Below are positions 46,913-57,682 of a stretch of DNA of 64,000 nt, in pieces. This stretch comes from Vibrio bivalvicida (GTDB taxonomy: Bacteria > Pseudomonadota > Gammaproteobacteria > Enterobacterales > Vibrionaceae). The stretch is from contig NZ_LLEI02000020.1 in assembly GCF_001399455.2 (NCBI RefSeq), positions 23,559 through 87,558 of the forward strand. The letters run 5' to 3'. The translations under genes and the position numbers were made by a program. Every line of letters starts with the position of its first letter. Position 1 is the stretch's first letter. The notes under the pieces were generated by a model. The model was not told the DNA's origin. It saw only the letters and a list, made by a program, of their open reading frames with translations, and made no database searches.

Positions 46913-47959
46913 ATGTCTGATATTTTATCTCCATTGTCTTACTTAAATGGTAAGCCAGTTGCAAAGGGCAAACTAAAAGTAGAGCCTGAACACTTTCAAG
47001 TGAACGAAAACTTAGGTTTTGACTTCACTGGTAGCGGTGAACACCTTATGGTGCGTATCCGTAAAACGGGTGAAAATACTAGCTTTGTCGCTAACGAATT
47101 AGCCAAAGTATGCGGTGTCAAATCTAAAGATGTGAGCTGGGCTGGTCTTAAAGATCGCCACGCAGTCACAGAGCAGTGGCTTAGTGTCCATTTGCCAAAA
47201 GGAGACACGCCAAATTTTAGTGCTTTCCTAACTCAGTATCCGAGTATTGAAATACTGGCGACAGACAGACATAACAAGAAGTTGCGCCCGGGTGACTTGG
47301 TTGGCAATGAATTTACGCTGACCATCACTGAAGTGAGCGATGTGCAAGATGTTGTGTCACGTTTAGAGTCTGTGGCTAAAACAGGAGTACCAAACTATTT
47401 TGGTAGCCAACGCTTTGGCAATCAGGGGAATAACCTTAACGAAGCTCGCCGTTGGGGGCGGGATAACGTCCGTACTCGCAACCAGAACAAACGTAGCCTT
47501 TATTTGTCTGCTGCCCGATCTTGGATCTTCAACACGATTCTATCAGAGCGTATTGAGAAAGACCTTTTCGCTCAACCAGTGATTGGTGACATTGTTTTGC
47601 AAGGTGATGAGCGAGTGACTATCACGCAGGACAATCTAGCTAGTGTGACGGAGCAATTGAGTTTAGGCCAAGCGCAAATTACTGCCGCAATGGCGGGCGA
47701 CAATGCTTTACCGACTCAAGAACAAGCACTAGAGCTTGAGCAGCCGCATTTGGATGCAGAGCCTGACCTAATGGCTTTGATTCGTGGTAATCGCATGCGT
47801 CATGAGCGACGTGAGATTTCATTAATGCCTCAAGATCTCACTTGGGAAGTCAATGGTGACCAAGTGACCTTGAAGTTCTCCTTAGATGCAGGCTGCTTTG
47901 CGACTGCCATTGTTCGAGAGCTAATTGAAGAGCTCGAAGTGGAGCGTCACTATCAATGA
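46913..47959 (+). CDS. truD: tRNA pseudouridine(13) synthase TruD
   Basis: 348 residues from ATG 46913; upstream in-frame codons to 46877 are not conserved. [13 protein letters not shown] has the catalytic Asp; NYFGSQRFG and [13 protein letters not shown] are family motifs. Overlaps surE by ATGA. Confidence 0.95.
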   Translation: MSDILSPLSYLNGKPVAKGKLKVEPEHFQVNENLGFDFTGSGEHLMVRIRKTGENTSFVANELAKVCGVKSKDVSWAGLKDRHAVTEQWLSVHLPKGDTPNFSAFLTQYPSIEILATDRHNKKLRPGDLVGNEFTLTITEVSDVQDVVSRLESVAKTGVPNYFGSQRFGNQGNNLNEARRWGRDNVRTRNQNKRSLYLSAARSWIFNTILSERIEKDLFAQPVIGDIVLQGDERVTITQDNLASVTEQLSLGQAQITAAMAGDNALPTQEQALELEQPHLDAEPDLMALIRGNRMRHERREISLMPQDLTWEVNGDQVTLKFSLDAGCFATAIVRELIEELEVERHYQ

Positions 47960-48714
47960 ATGATAAGCCACTAAAAATTTTAATTAGCAACGATGATGGT
48001 GTGCATGCTGAAGGGATTCATGCCTTGGCTGATTCGTTAAGAGATATCGCTGAAGTGACCATAGTGGCTCCCGATCGTAATCGCTCAGGTGCTTCCAACT
48101 CGTTGACCTTAGAACAACCTTTACGCGTAACTGAAATTTCACCGAAGATTTTTTCAGTTCAAGGGACACCAACAGACTGCGTCCACTTTGCACTCAATGA
48201 GTTGATGAAAGATGATTTACCTGATCTCGTACTGGCCGGAATTAACCACGGTGCCAACTTAGGTGATGATGTGCTTTATTCAGGGACAGTTGCCGCAGCA
48301 ATGGAAGGCCATTTTCTTGGTGTACAAGCGATAGCATTTTCATTGGTGGGCAAGCATCATTTTGATACCGCTGCGGCGATTGCGCGTCAGCTTGTTACCC
48401 AGCACGAAAACCAGCCCATCCCAACCAATAGGCTACTTAATGTAAACATTCCGGATGTTGAGCTTTATCAGTTAAAAGGTACTCAGGTGACGCGACTGGG
48501 TGCGCGTCATCACGCTGAAGCGATGATTAAGCAGAAAGATCCGCGTGGTCATGATATTTATTGGTTAGGCCCTCCAGGTAAAGAACAAGATGCTGGAGAG
48601 GGGACGGATTTCTTTGCGATTGAGCAAGGCTACGTATCAGTAACACCGCTGCAAGTTGACCTGACTGCGCACGAATCTCTGACAAGTATGGATAACTGGT
48701 TAAAGGAACAATAA
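47956..48714 (+). CDS. surE: 5'-nucleotidase SurE
   Basis: 252 residues. [14 protein letters not shown] has the metal-binding Asp pair; [12 protein letters not shown] and SGINHG-like [18 protein letters not shown] complete the site. Survival protein, between truD and pcm as usual. Confidence 0.96.
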   Translation: MNDKPLKILISNDDGVHAEGIHALADSLRDIAEVTIVAPDRNRSGASNSLTLEQPLRVTEISPKIFSVQGTPTDCVHFALNELMKDDLPDLVLAGINHGANLGDDVLYSGTVAAAMEGHFLGVQAIAFSLVGKHHFDTAAAIARQLVTQHENQPIPTNRLLNVNIPDVELYQLKGTQVTRLGARHHAEAMIKQKDPRGHDIYWLGPPGKEQDAGEGTDFFAIEQGYVSVTPLQVDLTAHESLTSMDNWLKEQ

Positions 48715-48716
48715 CA

Positions 48717-49343
48717 ATGCTAAACCCACATGCTGACAGATTAATCGACTTTCTTGTCGCGAGTGGCATTCAAGATCAGAAAGTGCTCGATGCTATTTAT
48801 CGTTTACCGAGAGAGCAGTTTGTTTCTCAAGCGATGATGCATCAAGCCTATGACAACAATGCATTGCCGATTGGGCAAGGGCAAACCATCTCTCAGCCTT
48901 ATATTGTTGCTAAGATGACGGAAATGCTCGCTTTGACCAGACAAAGTAAGGTGTTGGAGGTCGGGACGGGTTCCGGTTACCAAACCGCAGTATTGGCTCA
49001 GTTGGTGGAGCACGTATTTTCTATTGAGCGGATTAAAGCTTTGCAATGGGAAGCAAAACGCCGCTTAAAACAGCTCGATATCTATAATGTTTCAACTAAG
49101 CACGGTGATGGATGGCAAGGCTGGAGTGCAAACGCACCATTTGATGCCATTATTGTCACGGCAGCCGCTGAATCTGTACCTTCGGCATTGCTGGGGCAGT
49201 TAACAGAAGGTGGGGTGATGGTGATTCCAGTCGGGCTTGAAGAGCAGCAGCTATTGAAGATAACCCGAAAAGGTGATGGGTACCTTTCTGAAGTGATAGA
49301 GATGGTGAGGTTTGTTCCTTTGGTTGCGGGTGATTTAGCGTAA
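48717..49343 (+). CDS. pcm: protein-L-isoaspartate O-methyltransferase
   Basis: 208 residues. SAM site [15 protein letters not shown], and [14 protein letters not shown] at the substrate site. Repairs isoaspartyl residues. Two bases after surE and two before nlpD. Confidence 0.96.
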   Translation: MLNPHADRLIDFLVASGIQDQKVLDAIYRLPREQFVSQAMMHQAYDNNALPIGQGQTISQPYIVAKMTEMLALTRQSKVLEVGTGSGYQTAVLAQLVEHVFSIERIKALQWEAKRRLKQLDIYNVSTKHGDGWQGWSANAPFDAIIVTAAAESVPSALLGQLTEGGVMVIPVGLEEQQLLKITRKGDGYLSEVIEMVRFVPLVAGDLA

Positions 49344-49345
49344 CA

Positions 49346-50257
49346 ATGAAGCAATGGTCTAGTTTTCTTCTGGTTTTGGTTCTTTGCAGTGCATTAATAG
49401 GATGTGCTGCTCACTCTCCTGCGCCAGTAACTGGATTAAAGAAAGACTACAGTTCCGTTTCGCGCGGTAGTTATCGAGGCAGTTACTATCAAGTTGAAAA
49501 GGGCGATACGCTGTATTTTATAGCCTATGTCACAGACAAAGATGTAAAAGAAATTATTAATTACAATGGATTACAGTCGCCTTACACCATCTACCCTGGT
49601 CAAAAACTAAAGCTTTGGCAGCCTGCTTATACTGCACCGGCGTTTGGTGGCACTGGGGCGGGGGCTGTTGCCGCTGCGGTAGCCACACCGTCTACTCCAA
49701 GTAATAAGTCAAGTTCGAGTAAAAACTCGAATCAAAAGGTTAGCTCAACTCAAGCAAAGACAGGTCACAAAACGACCAAAAAAGATCCTCCTAAGAAGGT
49801 TGATCAATCGAAATCAAAGGAGTATGTTGGTTCTACAGGTAAACAAAATGTTAACAAGGTTGTTAGCAAACCAACGACCAACAATAAAAAAATTTCCAAG
49901 TGGTTATGGCCAACAAAAGGGAGAGTAATCAAAAACTTTTCTGCTGGAGATCAAGGGAATAAAGGCATTGATATCGCAGGACAGCGAGGTCAATCCGTCG
50001 TATCAACAGCAGGTGGCACCGTCGTTTATTCAGGCAATGCGCTACGTGGTTACGGTAATCTTGTGATTATAAAACATAACGACAATTACCTCAGTGCATA
50101 TGCACACAATGACAGGTTGCTAGTACACGAAGGACAAAGTGTAAAAGCAGGCCAAAAGATTGCAACAATGGGCAGCTCAGGAACAAGCAGCGTTCGTTTG
50201 CACTTTGAAATTCGCTATCAAGGTAAGTCAGTGAATCCAAAACGCTACTTACCGTAA
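49346..50257 (+). CDS. nlpD: NlpD lipoprotein, LysM and degenerate LytM domains
   Basis: 303 residues. Lipobox LIGC places the lipidated Cys at 20. A LysM domain (about 49-92, YQVEKGDTLYFIAYVT) is followed by a Ser/Lys/Thr-rich linker and a LytM/M23-like domain (about 185-303, GIDIAGQRGQSV). The metal ligands of active peptidases appear incomplete, as in NlpD activators of AmiC. rpoS promoters often lie within nlpD. Confidence 0.94.
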   Translation: MKQWSSFLLVLVLCSALIGCAAHSPAPVTGLKKDYSSVSRGSYRGSYYQVEKGDTLYFIAYVTDKDVKEIINYNGLQSPYTIYPGQKLKLWQPAYTAPAFGGTGAGAVAAAVATPSTPSNKSSSSKNSNQKVSSTQAKTGHKTTKKDPPKKVDQSKSKEYVGSTGKQNVNKVVSKPTTNNKKISKWLWPTKGRVIKNFSAGDQGNKGIDIAGQRGQSVVSTAGGTVVYSGNALRGYGNLVIIKHNDNYLSAYAHNDRLLVHEGQSVKAGQKIATMGSSGTSSVRLHFEIRYQGKSVNPKRYLP

Positions 50258-50328
50258 TAATTTACTGTTAGGTAAAATAGCGACATTAGACGTAGTAATG
50301 TCTTGCTAGCTCGCCAGGGGGAGGCGCT

Positions 50329-51309
50329 ATGAGTATCAGCAATACAGCAACGAAAGTCGAAGAATTCGAAATCGGTCAAGAAACGATGGAAACGTTTCGA
50401 GCCGAAAAACCAGCAAAACCCACTCAAGCTGAAGAAGCCAAAGAAGAGTTTGACGCATCGACAAAAAGCCTTGATGCCACACAACTTTACCTAGGTGAAA
50501 TCGGTTTTTCTCCACTACTTACCGCTGAAGAAGAAGTTCTCTATGCGCGTCGTGCATTACGTGGTGATGAAGCAGCGCGTAAACGCATGATCGAAAGCAA
50601 TCTTCGTTTAGTAGTGAAAATATCTCGTCGTTACAGCAACCGTGGCCTAGCACTTCTTGATCTGATTGAAGAGGGCAATTTGGGCTTGATCCGCGCGGTT
50701 GAAAAGTTCGATCCAGAACGAGGTTTTAGATTTTCAACCTACGCCACATGGTGGATTCGCCAAACCATTGAACGTGCGTTGATGAACCAAACCCGCACGA
50801 TTCGCTTACCTATTCATGTAGTTAAAGAGTTGAATATTTACCTGCGTACTGCACGTGAGTTGTCACAAAAACTTGACCATGAGCCAACAGCAGAAGAAAT
50901 TGCGACTCAACTTGATAAGCCAGTTGACGATGTAAGTAAGATGCTGCGTCTTAATGAACGTATCAGTTCTGTCGATACCCCTATTGGTGGTGATGGTGAA
51001 AAAGCGTTGCTTGATATCATCCCGGATATCAACAATTCTGACCCAGAAGTTTCTACCCAAGATGACGACATTAAGAATTCGTTGATCCACTGGTTAGATG
51101 AGCTGAATCCAAAACAAAAAGAAGTATTAGCACGTCGCTTTGGCCTTCTTGGTTATGAGCCTTCGACTTTAGAAGAAGTAGGACGTGAGATTAATCTGAC
51201 TCGTGAACGCGTACGCCAAATTCAAGTGGAAGGTTTACGTCGACTTAGAGAGATTCTTATCAAACAGGGGCTAAATATGGAAAATCTATTTAGTGTGACT
51301 GAAGATTAA
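50329..51309 (+). CDS. rpoS: RNA polymerase sigma factor RpoS
   Basis: 326 residues. Region 2 ([37 protein letters not shown]) and region 4.2 ([17 protein letters not shown]) are clear. Stationary-phase and stress sigma factor. GGGGGAGG precedes the start. Seventy-one bases after nlpD. Confidence 0.97.
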   Translation: MSISNTATKVEEFEIGQETMETFRAEKPAKPTQAEEAKEEFDASTKSLDATQLYLGEIGFSPLLTAEEEVLYARRALRGDEAARKRMIESNLRLVVKISRRYSNRGLALLDLIEEGNLGLIRAVEKFDPERGFRFSTYATWWIRQTIERALMNQTRTIRLPIHVVKELNIYLRTARELSQKLDHEPTAEEIATQLDKPVDDVSKMLRLNERISSVDTPIGGDGEKALLDIIPDINNSDPEVSTQDDDIKNSLIHWLDELNPKQKEVLARRFGLLGYEPSTLEEVGREINLTRERVRQIQVEGLRRLREILIKQGLNMENLFSVTED

Positions 51310-51325
51310 TCCTGAGGCTGATAGC

Positions 51326-51357
51326 AAAAAGCCTTGGAGTTGTTCCAAGGCTTTTTT
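51326..51357. terminator. bidirectional terminator after rpoS
   Basis: AAGCCTTGGA pairs with TCCAAGGCTT around five bases, with A- and T-runs outside, between the convergent rpoS and CNNM-type genes. Confidence 0.85.
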
Positions 51358-51376
51358 GTTGTGAGAGAATAGCTAA

Positions 51377-52654
51377 TTATTCGGCTTTTAATGCTGGGAA
51401 CACTTTAACCAGTTTGATCCGGTTCTCTTCTAGTTCCACAATCTCCATTGGGTGACCAGAGACTTGAACGCTAAGGTGGCTCTCAGGAATATCTTCTAAA
51501 TGCTCAAGAATCAAACCATTGAGGGTTCTTGGTCCGTCGGTAGGTAGTGTCCACTTCAGTCCCTTGTTAATATCGCGAATGTTTGCGCTGGCTTCAATCA
51601 AGAAGCTACCATCGCCTTGTGGAGTGATCTCATCAGATAAGCTTGGCGCGATGGAGGTAGTAAACTCACCAACGATCTCTTCTAGAATATCTTCTAATGT
51701 TATCAGGCCAATAATGTCGCCATACTCATCGACAATAAGACCAATACGCTCTTTATTACGTTGAAACTTCAGTAGTTGTACGTTCAGAGGAGTACTTTCT
51801 GGAATGAAGTAAACTTCATCGGCTGCACGTAATAAGGTCTCTTTGGTGAACTCATTTTTCTCTAGCATCAAGCGGTAAGACTCGCGCAGACGCAGCATAC
51901 CGACTACTTCATCGATTTGATCGCGATACAATACTACTCTGCCATGTGGTGAGTGAGTTAACTGACGGACTATCGATTTCCAATCATCGTTGATGTCGAT
52001 ACCAGTGATTTCATTACGAGGCACCATGATGTCATTTACCGTGACATGCTCTAAATCGAGAATCGAAATTAACATATCTTGGTGACGACGTGGAATCAGG
52101 CTACCCGCTTCATTCACGACGGTTCGCAGCTCTTCAGAGCTTAAATGATCATCGCCGCCATGATCTGCGTTGATCCCTAATAAGCGAATAAATCCATTGG
52201 TGATAAAGTTAACCAACATTACCAATGGAGATAGAACCTTCATTAAAATAGTCAGTAAGATGCTACTCGCGTAAGAAACCCTCTCAGGGTACAAGGCTGC
52301 GAGTGTCTTAGGGGTCACTTCGGCAAAGACAAGAATGACTAAGGTGAGAACACCTGTCGCGATGGCGACTCCGAGATCACCGAATAGACGCATACCAAGA
52401 ATGGTAGCGATTGCTGAAGCAAGTATATTGACGAGGTTGTTGCCGATGAGAATCAAGCCGATTAAACGATCAGGGCGATCGAGTAGTTTTTCAACTCGTT
52501 TTGCCCCTTTGTGGCCAGTATTCGCTAGGTGCTTGAGGCGGTATCGGTTCAGAGCCATCATCCCTGTCTCGGAACCTGAAAAATATCCTGAAATAACAAT
52601 AAGACACGCGAGGAGCGTAAACAAGATACCCGTTGAAATGTCGTCCAAAGCCAA
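51377..52654 (-). CDS. CNNM/CorB-type membrane protein (DUF21, CBS pair, CorC_HlyC)
   Basis: 425 residues. The DUF21/CNNM membrane domain (about 1-185, SGSETGMMALNRYRL), two CBS domains (about 205-330, MVPRNEITGID) and a C-terminal CorC_HlyC domain (about 345-420). Homologous to E. coli YfjD and to magnesium transporters of the CorB/CNNM group. Gene order yfjD-ypjD next to ffh is conserved in gammaproteobacteria. Confidence 0.88.
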   Translation of the reverse strand: MALDDISTGILFTLLACLIVISGYFSGSETGMMALNRYRLKHLANTGHKGAKRVEKLLDRPDRLIGLILIGNNLVNILASAIATILGMRLFGDLGVAIATGVLTLVILVFAEVTPKTLAALYPERVSYASSILLTILMKVLSPLVMLVNFITNGFIRLLGINADHGGDDHLSSEELRTVVNEAGSLIPRRHQDMLISILDLEHVTVNDIMVPRNEITGIDINDDWKSIVRQLTHSPHGRVVLYRDQIDEVVGMLRLRESYRLMLEKNEFTKETLLRAADEVYFIPESTPLNVQLLKFQRNKERIGLIVDEYGDIIGLITLEDILEEIVGEFTTSIAPSLSDEITPQGDGSFLIEASANIRDINKGLKWTLPTDGPRTLNGLILEHLEDIPESHLSVQVSGHPMEIVELEENRIKLVKVFPALKAE

Positions 52655-52738
52655 TCTTTTCCTTGTTATGTTTGGTTAATTTATGACCTAATTTTGGGGT
52701 TAAGTCAATTTTCAAAATAGAACTGGATATTGTAAAAG

Positions 52739-52761
52739 AAAGGTGCGTTCAACGTACCTTT
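52739..52761 (-). terminator. terminator of ypjD
   Basis: AAAGGTGCGTT pairs with AACGTACCTTT (one wobble), with TTTT on the minus-strand side, 17 bases after the stop. Confidence 0.65.
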
Positions 52762-52777
52762 GCTGATACGAGTGAAG

Positions 52778-53572
52778 CTAACGAAGAATGATCTCTCGTA
52801 CAAATCGGCTACCAAAATAGGCCAAAGTGAGCAACGTCGCACCTGCGACAGAAAACCATGTGACTTTTCGGCCACGCCAACCTTTTTGATAGTGCCCCCA
52901 AAGTAGCACTGAGTAGACCACCCACGCGATAAAAGAAAGGATGCCTTTATGTGCTTTCCCTTGGGCAAACATATCTTGCACAAAAACAAAGCCAGTCAGC
53001 AATGTACCTGTTAACAATAAATTACCAATCAAGATGATATTAAATAGCTGTCGCTCGACCATTAAAAGCGGTGGCAGGTTTGGATTTATTGCCAGTGCCT
53101 TCTTCGCTTTGAGTTTGTGGTCTAACCAAGCGAGTTGCAGTGCGTATAGTGCACCGATAGTAAGGGTTGAATAAGAAAACAGAGCAAAAGAAATATGAAT
53201 CAGCAGCTTAGGATCTTGTTCTAGATGGGTAATAAAAGTACTCGGTAAGAAGGCAGCAGCTATGAGGTTAAGTGCTGAAAAACTATACACCACAGGTAGT
53301 AAGAACCAAAGGCGAGTTTTCAGCATAGCACCACTCATTACTAAGGAGATGATAAAACCAATCAGTGAGGCGACATTTAGAATACTAAGGTTCTGGCCGG
53401 AGCTACCTAAGATAAGATCGCTGAGCAGCCACGCATGAAACGCCAACGCTAGGATGGCACTAACGAAGACAGTTTTTACGCGGATACCTGTTTGATGTAC
53501 AAGTCCCGGAACTATGGTTGCAATCGCTAGTAGATACAGTATTGCGGCAACAATGGCGATTAAGTTGTCCAT
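52778..53572 (-). CDS. ypjD: CcsA-like inner-membrane protein YpjD
   Basis: 264 residues with about eight membrane helices. The C-terminal part matches the cytochrome c assembly (CcsA/CcmC-like) domain, including a conserved region around YSVLLWGHYQKGWRG. It is not part of a ccm cluster here; its exact role is unknown. Divergent from ffh. Confidence 0.85.
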   Translation of the reverse strand: MDNLIAIVAAILYLLAIATIVPGLVHQTGIRVKTVFVSAILALAFHAWLLSDLILGSSGQNLSILNVASLIGFIISLVMSGAMLKTRLWFLLPVVYSFSALNLIAAAFLPSTFITHLEQDPKLLIHISFALFSYSTLTIGALYALQLAWLDHKLKAKKALAINPNLPPLLMVERQLFNIILIGNLLLTGTLLTGFVFVQDMFAQGKAHKGILSFIAWVVYSVLLWGHYQKGWRGRKVTWFSVAGATLLTLAYFGSRFVREIILR

Positions 53573-53780
53573 TATTCTCTATGAGCTGGTGAATTTTTAA
53601 CAAATTATACCTTGCATCAACGGCTTGAGCTATGACTTATCACTTTCAATTGCGTGACTTGAGATATCAAAGTTCATCTAGGCGGTGTCAAGCATGGGTT
53701 GGCTAAGGTATACTCATAGTAATTTTTCGCCAATATTGACTGGCGAGCCCCTTGCAAACCGTGTGGGTAAAGAGACTAAG

Positions 53781-55163
53781 ATGTTTGAGAATTTAACGGA
53801 TCGCTTATCCAAAACGCTGAAAAACATCAGCGGTAAAGGTCGTTTGACCGATGACAATATTAAAGAGACGTTGCGTGAAGTGCGTATGGCACTTCTTGAA
53901 GCAGACGTTGCACTTCCTGTTGTACGCGAGTTTATTAAGCGTATTAAAGAGAGTGCCGTAGGTGTTGAGGTATCTAAATCCCTCACTCCAGGGCAAGAGT
54001 TCATTAAGATCGTTCAAGCTGAACTTGAAGCGGTGATGGGGGATTCTAACGAAGCGCTTAATCTAGCAGCTCAACCCCCTGCGGTAGTCTTGATGGCAGG
54101 TCTGCAGGGTGCAGGTAAAACCACTTCGGTTGGTAAACTTTCAAAGCTATTAAAAGAGCGCGATAAGAAGAAAGTGCTGGTGGTCTCTGCCGACGTTTAC
54201 CGTCCTGCAGCGATCAAACAGCTAGAAACACTTGCTTCAGATGTGGGTGTTGATTTCTTCCCATCTTCAGCAGATCAAAAGCCGATTGATATCGCTAATG
54301 CCGCCATCGACCACGCGAAGAAGAAATTCTACGACGTGCTGCTTGTCGATACGGCGGGTCGTTTAGCTGTCGATGAGCAGATGATGGCTGAGATTCAACA
54401 GCTACATACTGCGATTAACCCTGTTGAGACACTATTTGTCGTCGATGCGATGACAGGCCAAGATGCGGCGAACACCGCTAAAGCTTTCGGTGATACCTTA
54501 CCTCTAACGGGTGTGGTTCTGACCAAAGTTGATGGTGATGCACGCGGCGGTGCAGCGTTGTCTGTTCGTCATATCACTGGCAAACCAATTAAATTCTTGG
54601 GTGTTGGTGAGAAGACCGACGCGCTAGAACCCTTCCACCCAGATCGTGTCGCATCTCGTATTCTTGGTATGGGTGACGTGCTGTCGCTTATCGAAGATCT
54701 ACAGCGCAACGTTGATACTGAAAAAGCCGAGAAGCTAGCCAAGAAGTTCAAAGAAAAGAAAGGTTTTGACCTTGAAGATTTCCGTGAACAGCTAGGTCAA
54801 ATGCAAAACATGGGCGGCATGATGGGTATGATGGATAAGCTACCTGGTATGAGCAACTTACCGGACAACGTTAAAGATAAAGTTGACGACAAGATGTTTA
54901 AGCAGATGGAAGCGATTATCAACTCAATGACGATGAAAGAGCGTCAGCGTCCAGAGCTGATTAAAGGTTCTCGTAAAAAACGTATCGCCGCGGGTTCTGG
55001 GACTCAGGTGCAAGATGTTAACCGCTTACTAAAACAGTTCACTCAGATGCAGAAGATGATGAAGAAAATGCAGAAGGGTGGCATGAAAGGCATGATGCGT
55101 AATATGCAAGGCATGATGGGTGGCGGTATGGGAGGCGGTGGCTTCAATCCATTTGGTCGCTAA
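53781..55163 (+). CDS. ffh: signal recognition particle protein Ffh
   Basis: 460 residues from ATG 53781; the longer frame from 53685 has no ribosome binding site. The N domain and the NG GTPase (GLQGAGKTTSVGKL, DTAGRLAVD, TKVDGDARGG) precede the Met-rich M domain (GMMGMMDKLPGM, QKMMKKMQKGGMKGMM), which binds 4.5S RNA and signal peptides. Confidence 0.97.
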   Translation: MFENLTDRLSKTLKNISGKGRLTDDNIKETLREVRMALLEADVALPVVREFIKRIKESAVGVEVSKSLTPGQEFIKIVQAELEAVMGDSNEALNLAAQPPAVVLMAGLQGAGKTTSVGKLSKLLKERDKKKVLVVSADVYRPAAIKQLETLASDVGVDFFPSSADQKPIDIANAAIDHAKKKFYDVLLVDTAGRLAVDEQMMAEIQQLHTAINPVETLFVVDAMTGQDAANTAKAFGDTLPLTGVVLTKVDGDARGGAALSVRHITGKPIKFLGVGEKTDALEPFHPDRVASRILGMGDVLSLIEDLQRNVDTEKAEKLAKKFKEKKGFDLEDFREQLGQMQNMGGMMGMMDKLPGMSNLPDNVKDKVDDKMFKQMEAIINSMTMKERQRPELIKGSRKKRIAAGSGTQVQDVNRLLKQFTQMQKMMKKMQKGGMKGMMRNMQGMMGGGMGGGGFNPFGR

Positions 55164-55270
55164 TTTCACCCAGCAATAAAAATTTCAAGGTGTTAGCTAG
55201 CTCACAAACTTAGAATCCCCCAATTGTTTTGGAAGAAGAAAAGTTGTTGGTGAAAAAGTAGCTAAATACC

Positions 55271-55298
55271 TTGCATTGCTTCGGAATAAGAGTAAAAT
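55271..55298 (+). promoter_or_regulatory. sigma-70 promoter of rpsP-rimM-trmD-rplS
   Basis: TTGCAT (55271-55276), a 16-base spacer and TAAAAT (55293-55298), about 90 bases before rpsP. Confidence 0.5.
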
Positions 55299-55322
55299 TC
55301 CGGAGCTTTATTTTGGCACGAG

Positions 55323-55370
55323 CCCCAAACTGTTTAGCGATAAATGGTTTCTGGGGTTAATTTTATTTTT
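55323..55370 (+). promoter_or_regulatory. terminator-like hairpin in the rpsP leader
   Basis: CCCCAAACTGTTTA (55323-55336) pairs with TAAATGGTTTCTGGGG (55341-55356), with a two-base bulge and one mismatched step, around a GCGA (GNRA) tetraloop. TTAATTTTATTTTT follows. It lies after the candidate promoter and 20 bases before rpsP, so it may attenuate the operon, or may terminate ffh readthrough. Confidence 0.55.
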
Positions 55371-55390
55371 GAGAAAGCAAAGAGGACGAC

Positions 55391-55639
55391 ATGGTAACCA
55401 TTCGTTTGGCACGTCACGGCGCTAAGAAGCGTCCATTTTATCAAATCGTAGTAGCGGACAGCCGCAATGCAGCAACTGGCCGTTTCATCGAGAAAGTTGG
55501 TTTCTTCAACCCAACAGCTCAAGGTCAAGAAGAAGGTCTACGTCTAGACCTAGATCGTGTTAACCACTGGGTTGGTCAAGGCGCATCTCTATCTGACCGC
55601 GTAGCTAAGCTAGTTAAAGACGCTCAAAAAGCGGCTTAA
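55391..55639 (+). CDS. rpsP: 30S ribosomal protein S16
   Basis: 82 residues. [20 protein letters not shown] and [19 protein letters not shown] are the S16 signature. GAGGACGAC precedes the start. First gene of the trmD operon. Confidence 0.98.
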   Translation: MVTIRLARHGAKKRPFYQIVVADSRNAATGRFIEKVGFFNPTAQGQEEGLRLDLDRVNHWVGQGASLSDRVAKLVKDAQKAA

Positions 55640-55668
55640 TTCTTATTTTAAGAAGTAGAAATTAGCTT

Positions 55669-56217
55669 ATGTCGATGAAAGGTAAAGAAACAATGAGCAA
55701 TGACAAGATTGTTGTAGGCAAGTTTGGTGCTACTTATGGCATTCGCGGTTGGCTCAAGGTTTTTTCCTACACAGACAATGCCGAAAGCATATTTGATTAC
55801 TCGCCTTGGTTTATTAAGCAAGGTGAAAAGTGGGTCGAGTACAAAGCAGAAAGTTGGAAGCGCCATAACAAAGGTTTGGTGGTGAAGCTTGAAGGTCTTG
55901 ATGTGCGTGAAGAAGCGCAGCTCATGACCAACTTTGAAATCTCAATTGACCCTGCCGTATTACCAGAATTGCCATCAGATGAATTCTATTGGCGTGATTT
56001 GATTGGAATGCACGTAGTAACTGATAAAGGTTACGATCTAGGCATCGTCTCTGACATGCTGGAAACGGGCTCCAACGATGTTCTCGTAATTAAAGCAAAT
56101 CTAAAAGATGCTTTTGGGCAAAAGGAACGATTAATTCCGTTCCTTGAAGAGCAAGTGATCAAGAATATTGATCGTGAAGCTCAACGGATCGAAGTTGACT
56201 GGGATCCTGGATTCTAA
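55669..56217 (+). CDS. rimM: ribosome maturation factor RimM
   Basis: 182 residues. N-terminal barrel with [20 protein letters not shown] and a C-terminal PRC domain ([20 protein letters not shown]). ATG 55693 is an alternative with a better-placed AAAGG; the longer form is kept because similar N-termini are common in Vibrio. Acts on the 30S head. Confidence 0.94.
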   Translation: MSMKGKETMSNDKIVVGKFGATYGIRGWLKVFSYTDNAESIFDYSPWFIKQGEKWVEYKAESWKRHNKGLVVKLEGLDVREEAQLMTNFEISIDPAVLPELPSDEFYWRDLIGMHVVTDKGYDLGIVSDMLETGSNDVLVIKANLKDAFGQKERLIPFLEEQVIKNIDREAQRIEVDWDPGF

Positions 56218-56244
56218 ACTCCAAACTACCAGAGCGAGATAAAC

Positions 56245-56988
56245 ATGTGGGTTGGCGTAATTAGCCTATTTCCAGAAATGTTCCGTTCTGTTACTGACTT
56301 TGGAGTAACAGGTCAAGCGGTTAAAAAAGGTCTTTTGTCGATTGAAACATGGAATCCTCGTGATTTCACGCACGACAAACATCGCACTGTTGATGACCGA
56401 CCTTATGGTGGTGGCCCTGGTATGCTAATGATGGTGCAGCCTTTGCGCGATGCTATTCAGGCAGCCAAGCATGCCTCACTAGGTAAGACGAAAGTCATCT
56501 ACCTGTCTCCTCAAGGTCGAAAACTTGACCAGCAAGGGGTAGAAGAGCTGGCGACAAACGAGAACTTGCTTCTTATTTGTGGTCGTTATGAAGGGGTAGA
56601 TGAGCGCATCATCCAATCTGAAGTTGACGAAGAATGGTCAATTGGGGATTTTGTGATGACGGGTGGTGAAATACCAGCCATGACGTTAATTGATTCTGTC
56701 TCTCGGTTTGTTCCGGGTGTATTAGGAGATTTCGCGTCAGCAGAAGAAGACTCTTTTGCTAATGGCTTGTTAGATTGCCCTCACTATACGCGCCCTGAGG
56801 TGTTAGATGGAAAAGAAGTACCAGCGGTACTCAAGTCTGGCAACCATAAGGACATTCGTCGCTGGCGACTAAAACAGTCGTTAGGCCGCACTTGGCTAAG
56901 AAGACCAGAACTCCTGGAAAACCTAGCTCTGACTGACGAACAGGAACAATTACTGGCCGAATTCATTAAAGAGAGTCGAGCTAAGTAA
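56245..56988 (+). CDS. trmD: tRNA (guanine37-N1)-methyltransferase
   Basis: 247 residues, SPOUT fold. [23 protein letters not shown] and [15 protein letters not shown] (trefoil-knot SAM site). Prevents frameshifting. Third gene of the operon. Confidence 0.97.
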   Translation: MWVGVISLFPEMFRSVTDFGVTGQAVKKGLLSIETWNPRDFTHDKHRTVDDRPYGGGPGMLMMVQPLRDAIQAAKHASLGKTKVIYLSPQGRKLDQQGVEELATNENLLLICGRYEGVDERIIQSEVDEEWSIGDFVMTGGEIPAMTLIDSVSRFVPGVLGDFASAEEDSFANGLLDCPHYTRPEVLDGKEVPAVLKSGNHKDIRRWRLKQSLGRTWLRRPELLENLALTDEQEQLLAEFIKESRAK

Positions 56989-57030
56989 CCTATTAAATTT
57001 AGTATCAGTTTATTCTAGGAATTTATTAAA

Positions 57031-57384
57031 ATGAGTAACATCATCAAGGCTCTTGAAGAAGAGCAACTAAAATCAGACCTACCTAAATTTGCACCAGGTG
57101 ACACTGTTGTAGTTCAAGTTAAGGTAAAAGAAGGTGAACGTGAGCGTCTACAGGCTTTTGAAGGCGTTGTAATCGCAATCCGTAACCGTGGTCTACACTC
57201 TGCTTTCACTGTACGTAAGATCTCTAACGGTGAAGGTGTTGAGCGTACGTTCCAAACACACTCTCCAATTGTTGATAGCATCGAAGTTAAACGCCGTGGT
57301 GCAGTACGTCGTGCCAAGTTGTACTACCTACGTGAGCGTTCTGGTAAGTCTGCTCGTATTAAAGAGAAACTTGCTAAGAAGTAA
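57031..57384 (+). CDS. rplS: 50S ribosomal protein L19
   Basis: 117 residues. [28 protein letters not shown]-like [15 protein letters not shown] and [14 protein letters not shown] are typical. Last gene of the operon; a strong terminator follows. Confidence 0.98.
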   Translation: MSNIIKALEEEQLKSDLPKFAPGDTVVVQVKVKEGERERLQAFEGVVIAIRNRGLHSAFTVRKISNGEGVERTFQTHSPIVDSIEVKRRGAVRRAKLYYLRERSGKSARIKEKLAKK

Positions 57385-57411
57385 TGCTATAACTAGCGTT
57401 CTCATAGTATT

Positions 57412-57443
57412 AGCGGAGACCAATTGGTCTCCGCTTTTTTTTG
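57412..57443 (+). terminator. terminator of the trmD operon
   Basis: AGCGGAGACCA pairs with TGGTCTCCGCT around two bases, followed by TTTTTTTT. Confidence 0.9.
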
Positions 57444-57540
57444 CGCTTCGCATAGAGAGGCGAGATTCGAGAACGGACTTCGTCCTATGGAACGCTTCGC
57501 TTTTGGAAAGCGGGAGCGGGCTTAGCCCTACGAGGGGGAA
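57444..57540. repeat. cluster of mini-hairpins, probable dispersed intergenic repeat
   Basis: A GC-rich segment holds several short stem-loops with three-base loops: GCGCTTCGC, GGACTTCGTCC and GGGCTTAGCCC. It begins with GCGAGATTCGAGAACG, and a relative of this motif appears inverted at 57790-57808 (TTCTCGCTTCTCGAATC). No gene is present. It looks like a mobile or dispersed repeat unit with ends at about 57455 and 57808. Confidence 0.5.
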
Positions 57541-57682
57541 TATTGACGGAGGAAGGAGTGGGAATCTCTATAACTCATCGACTAGCTTGAAGAGATCCTC
57601 AACTGACTCGTACCTCGTTCTAGAAGATGATATGGTAACTTGTTGAAATCAAAGGGTTGATGCTAAATGCCAACCTTCCAAA

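Noticed and set aside
57188..57646. 152-codon frame overlapping rplS and the following repeat
   Set aside because: Runs out of frame through L19 and across its terminator; no start signal.
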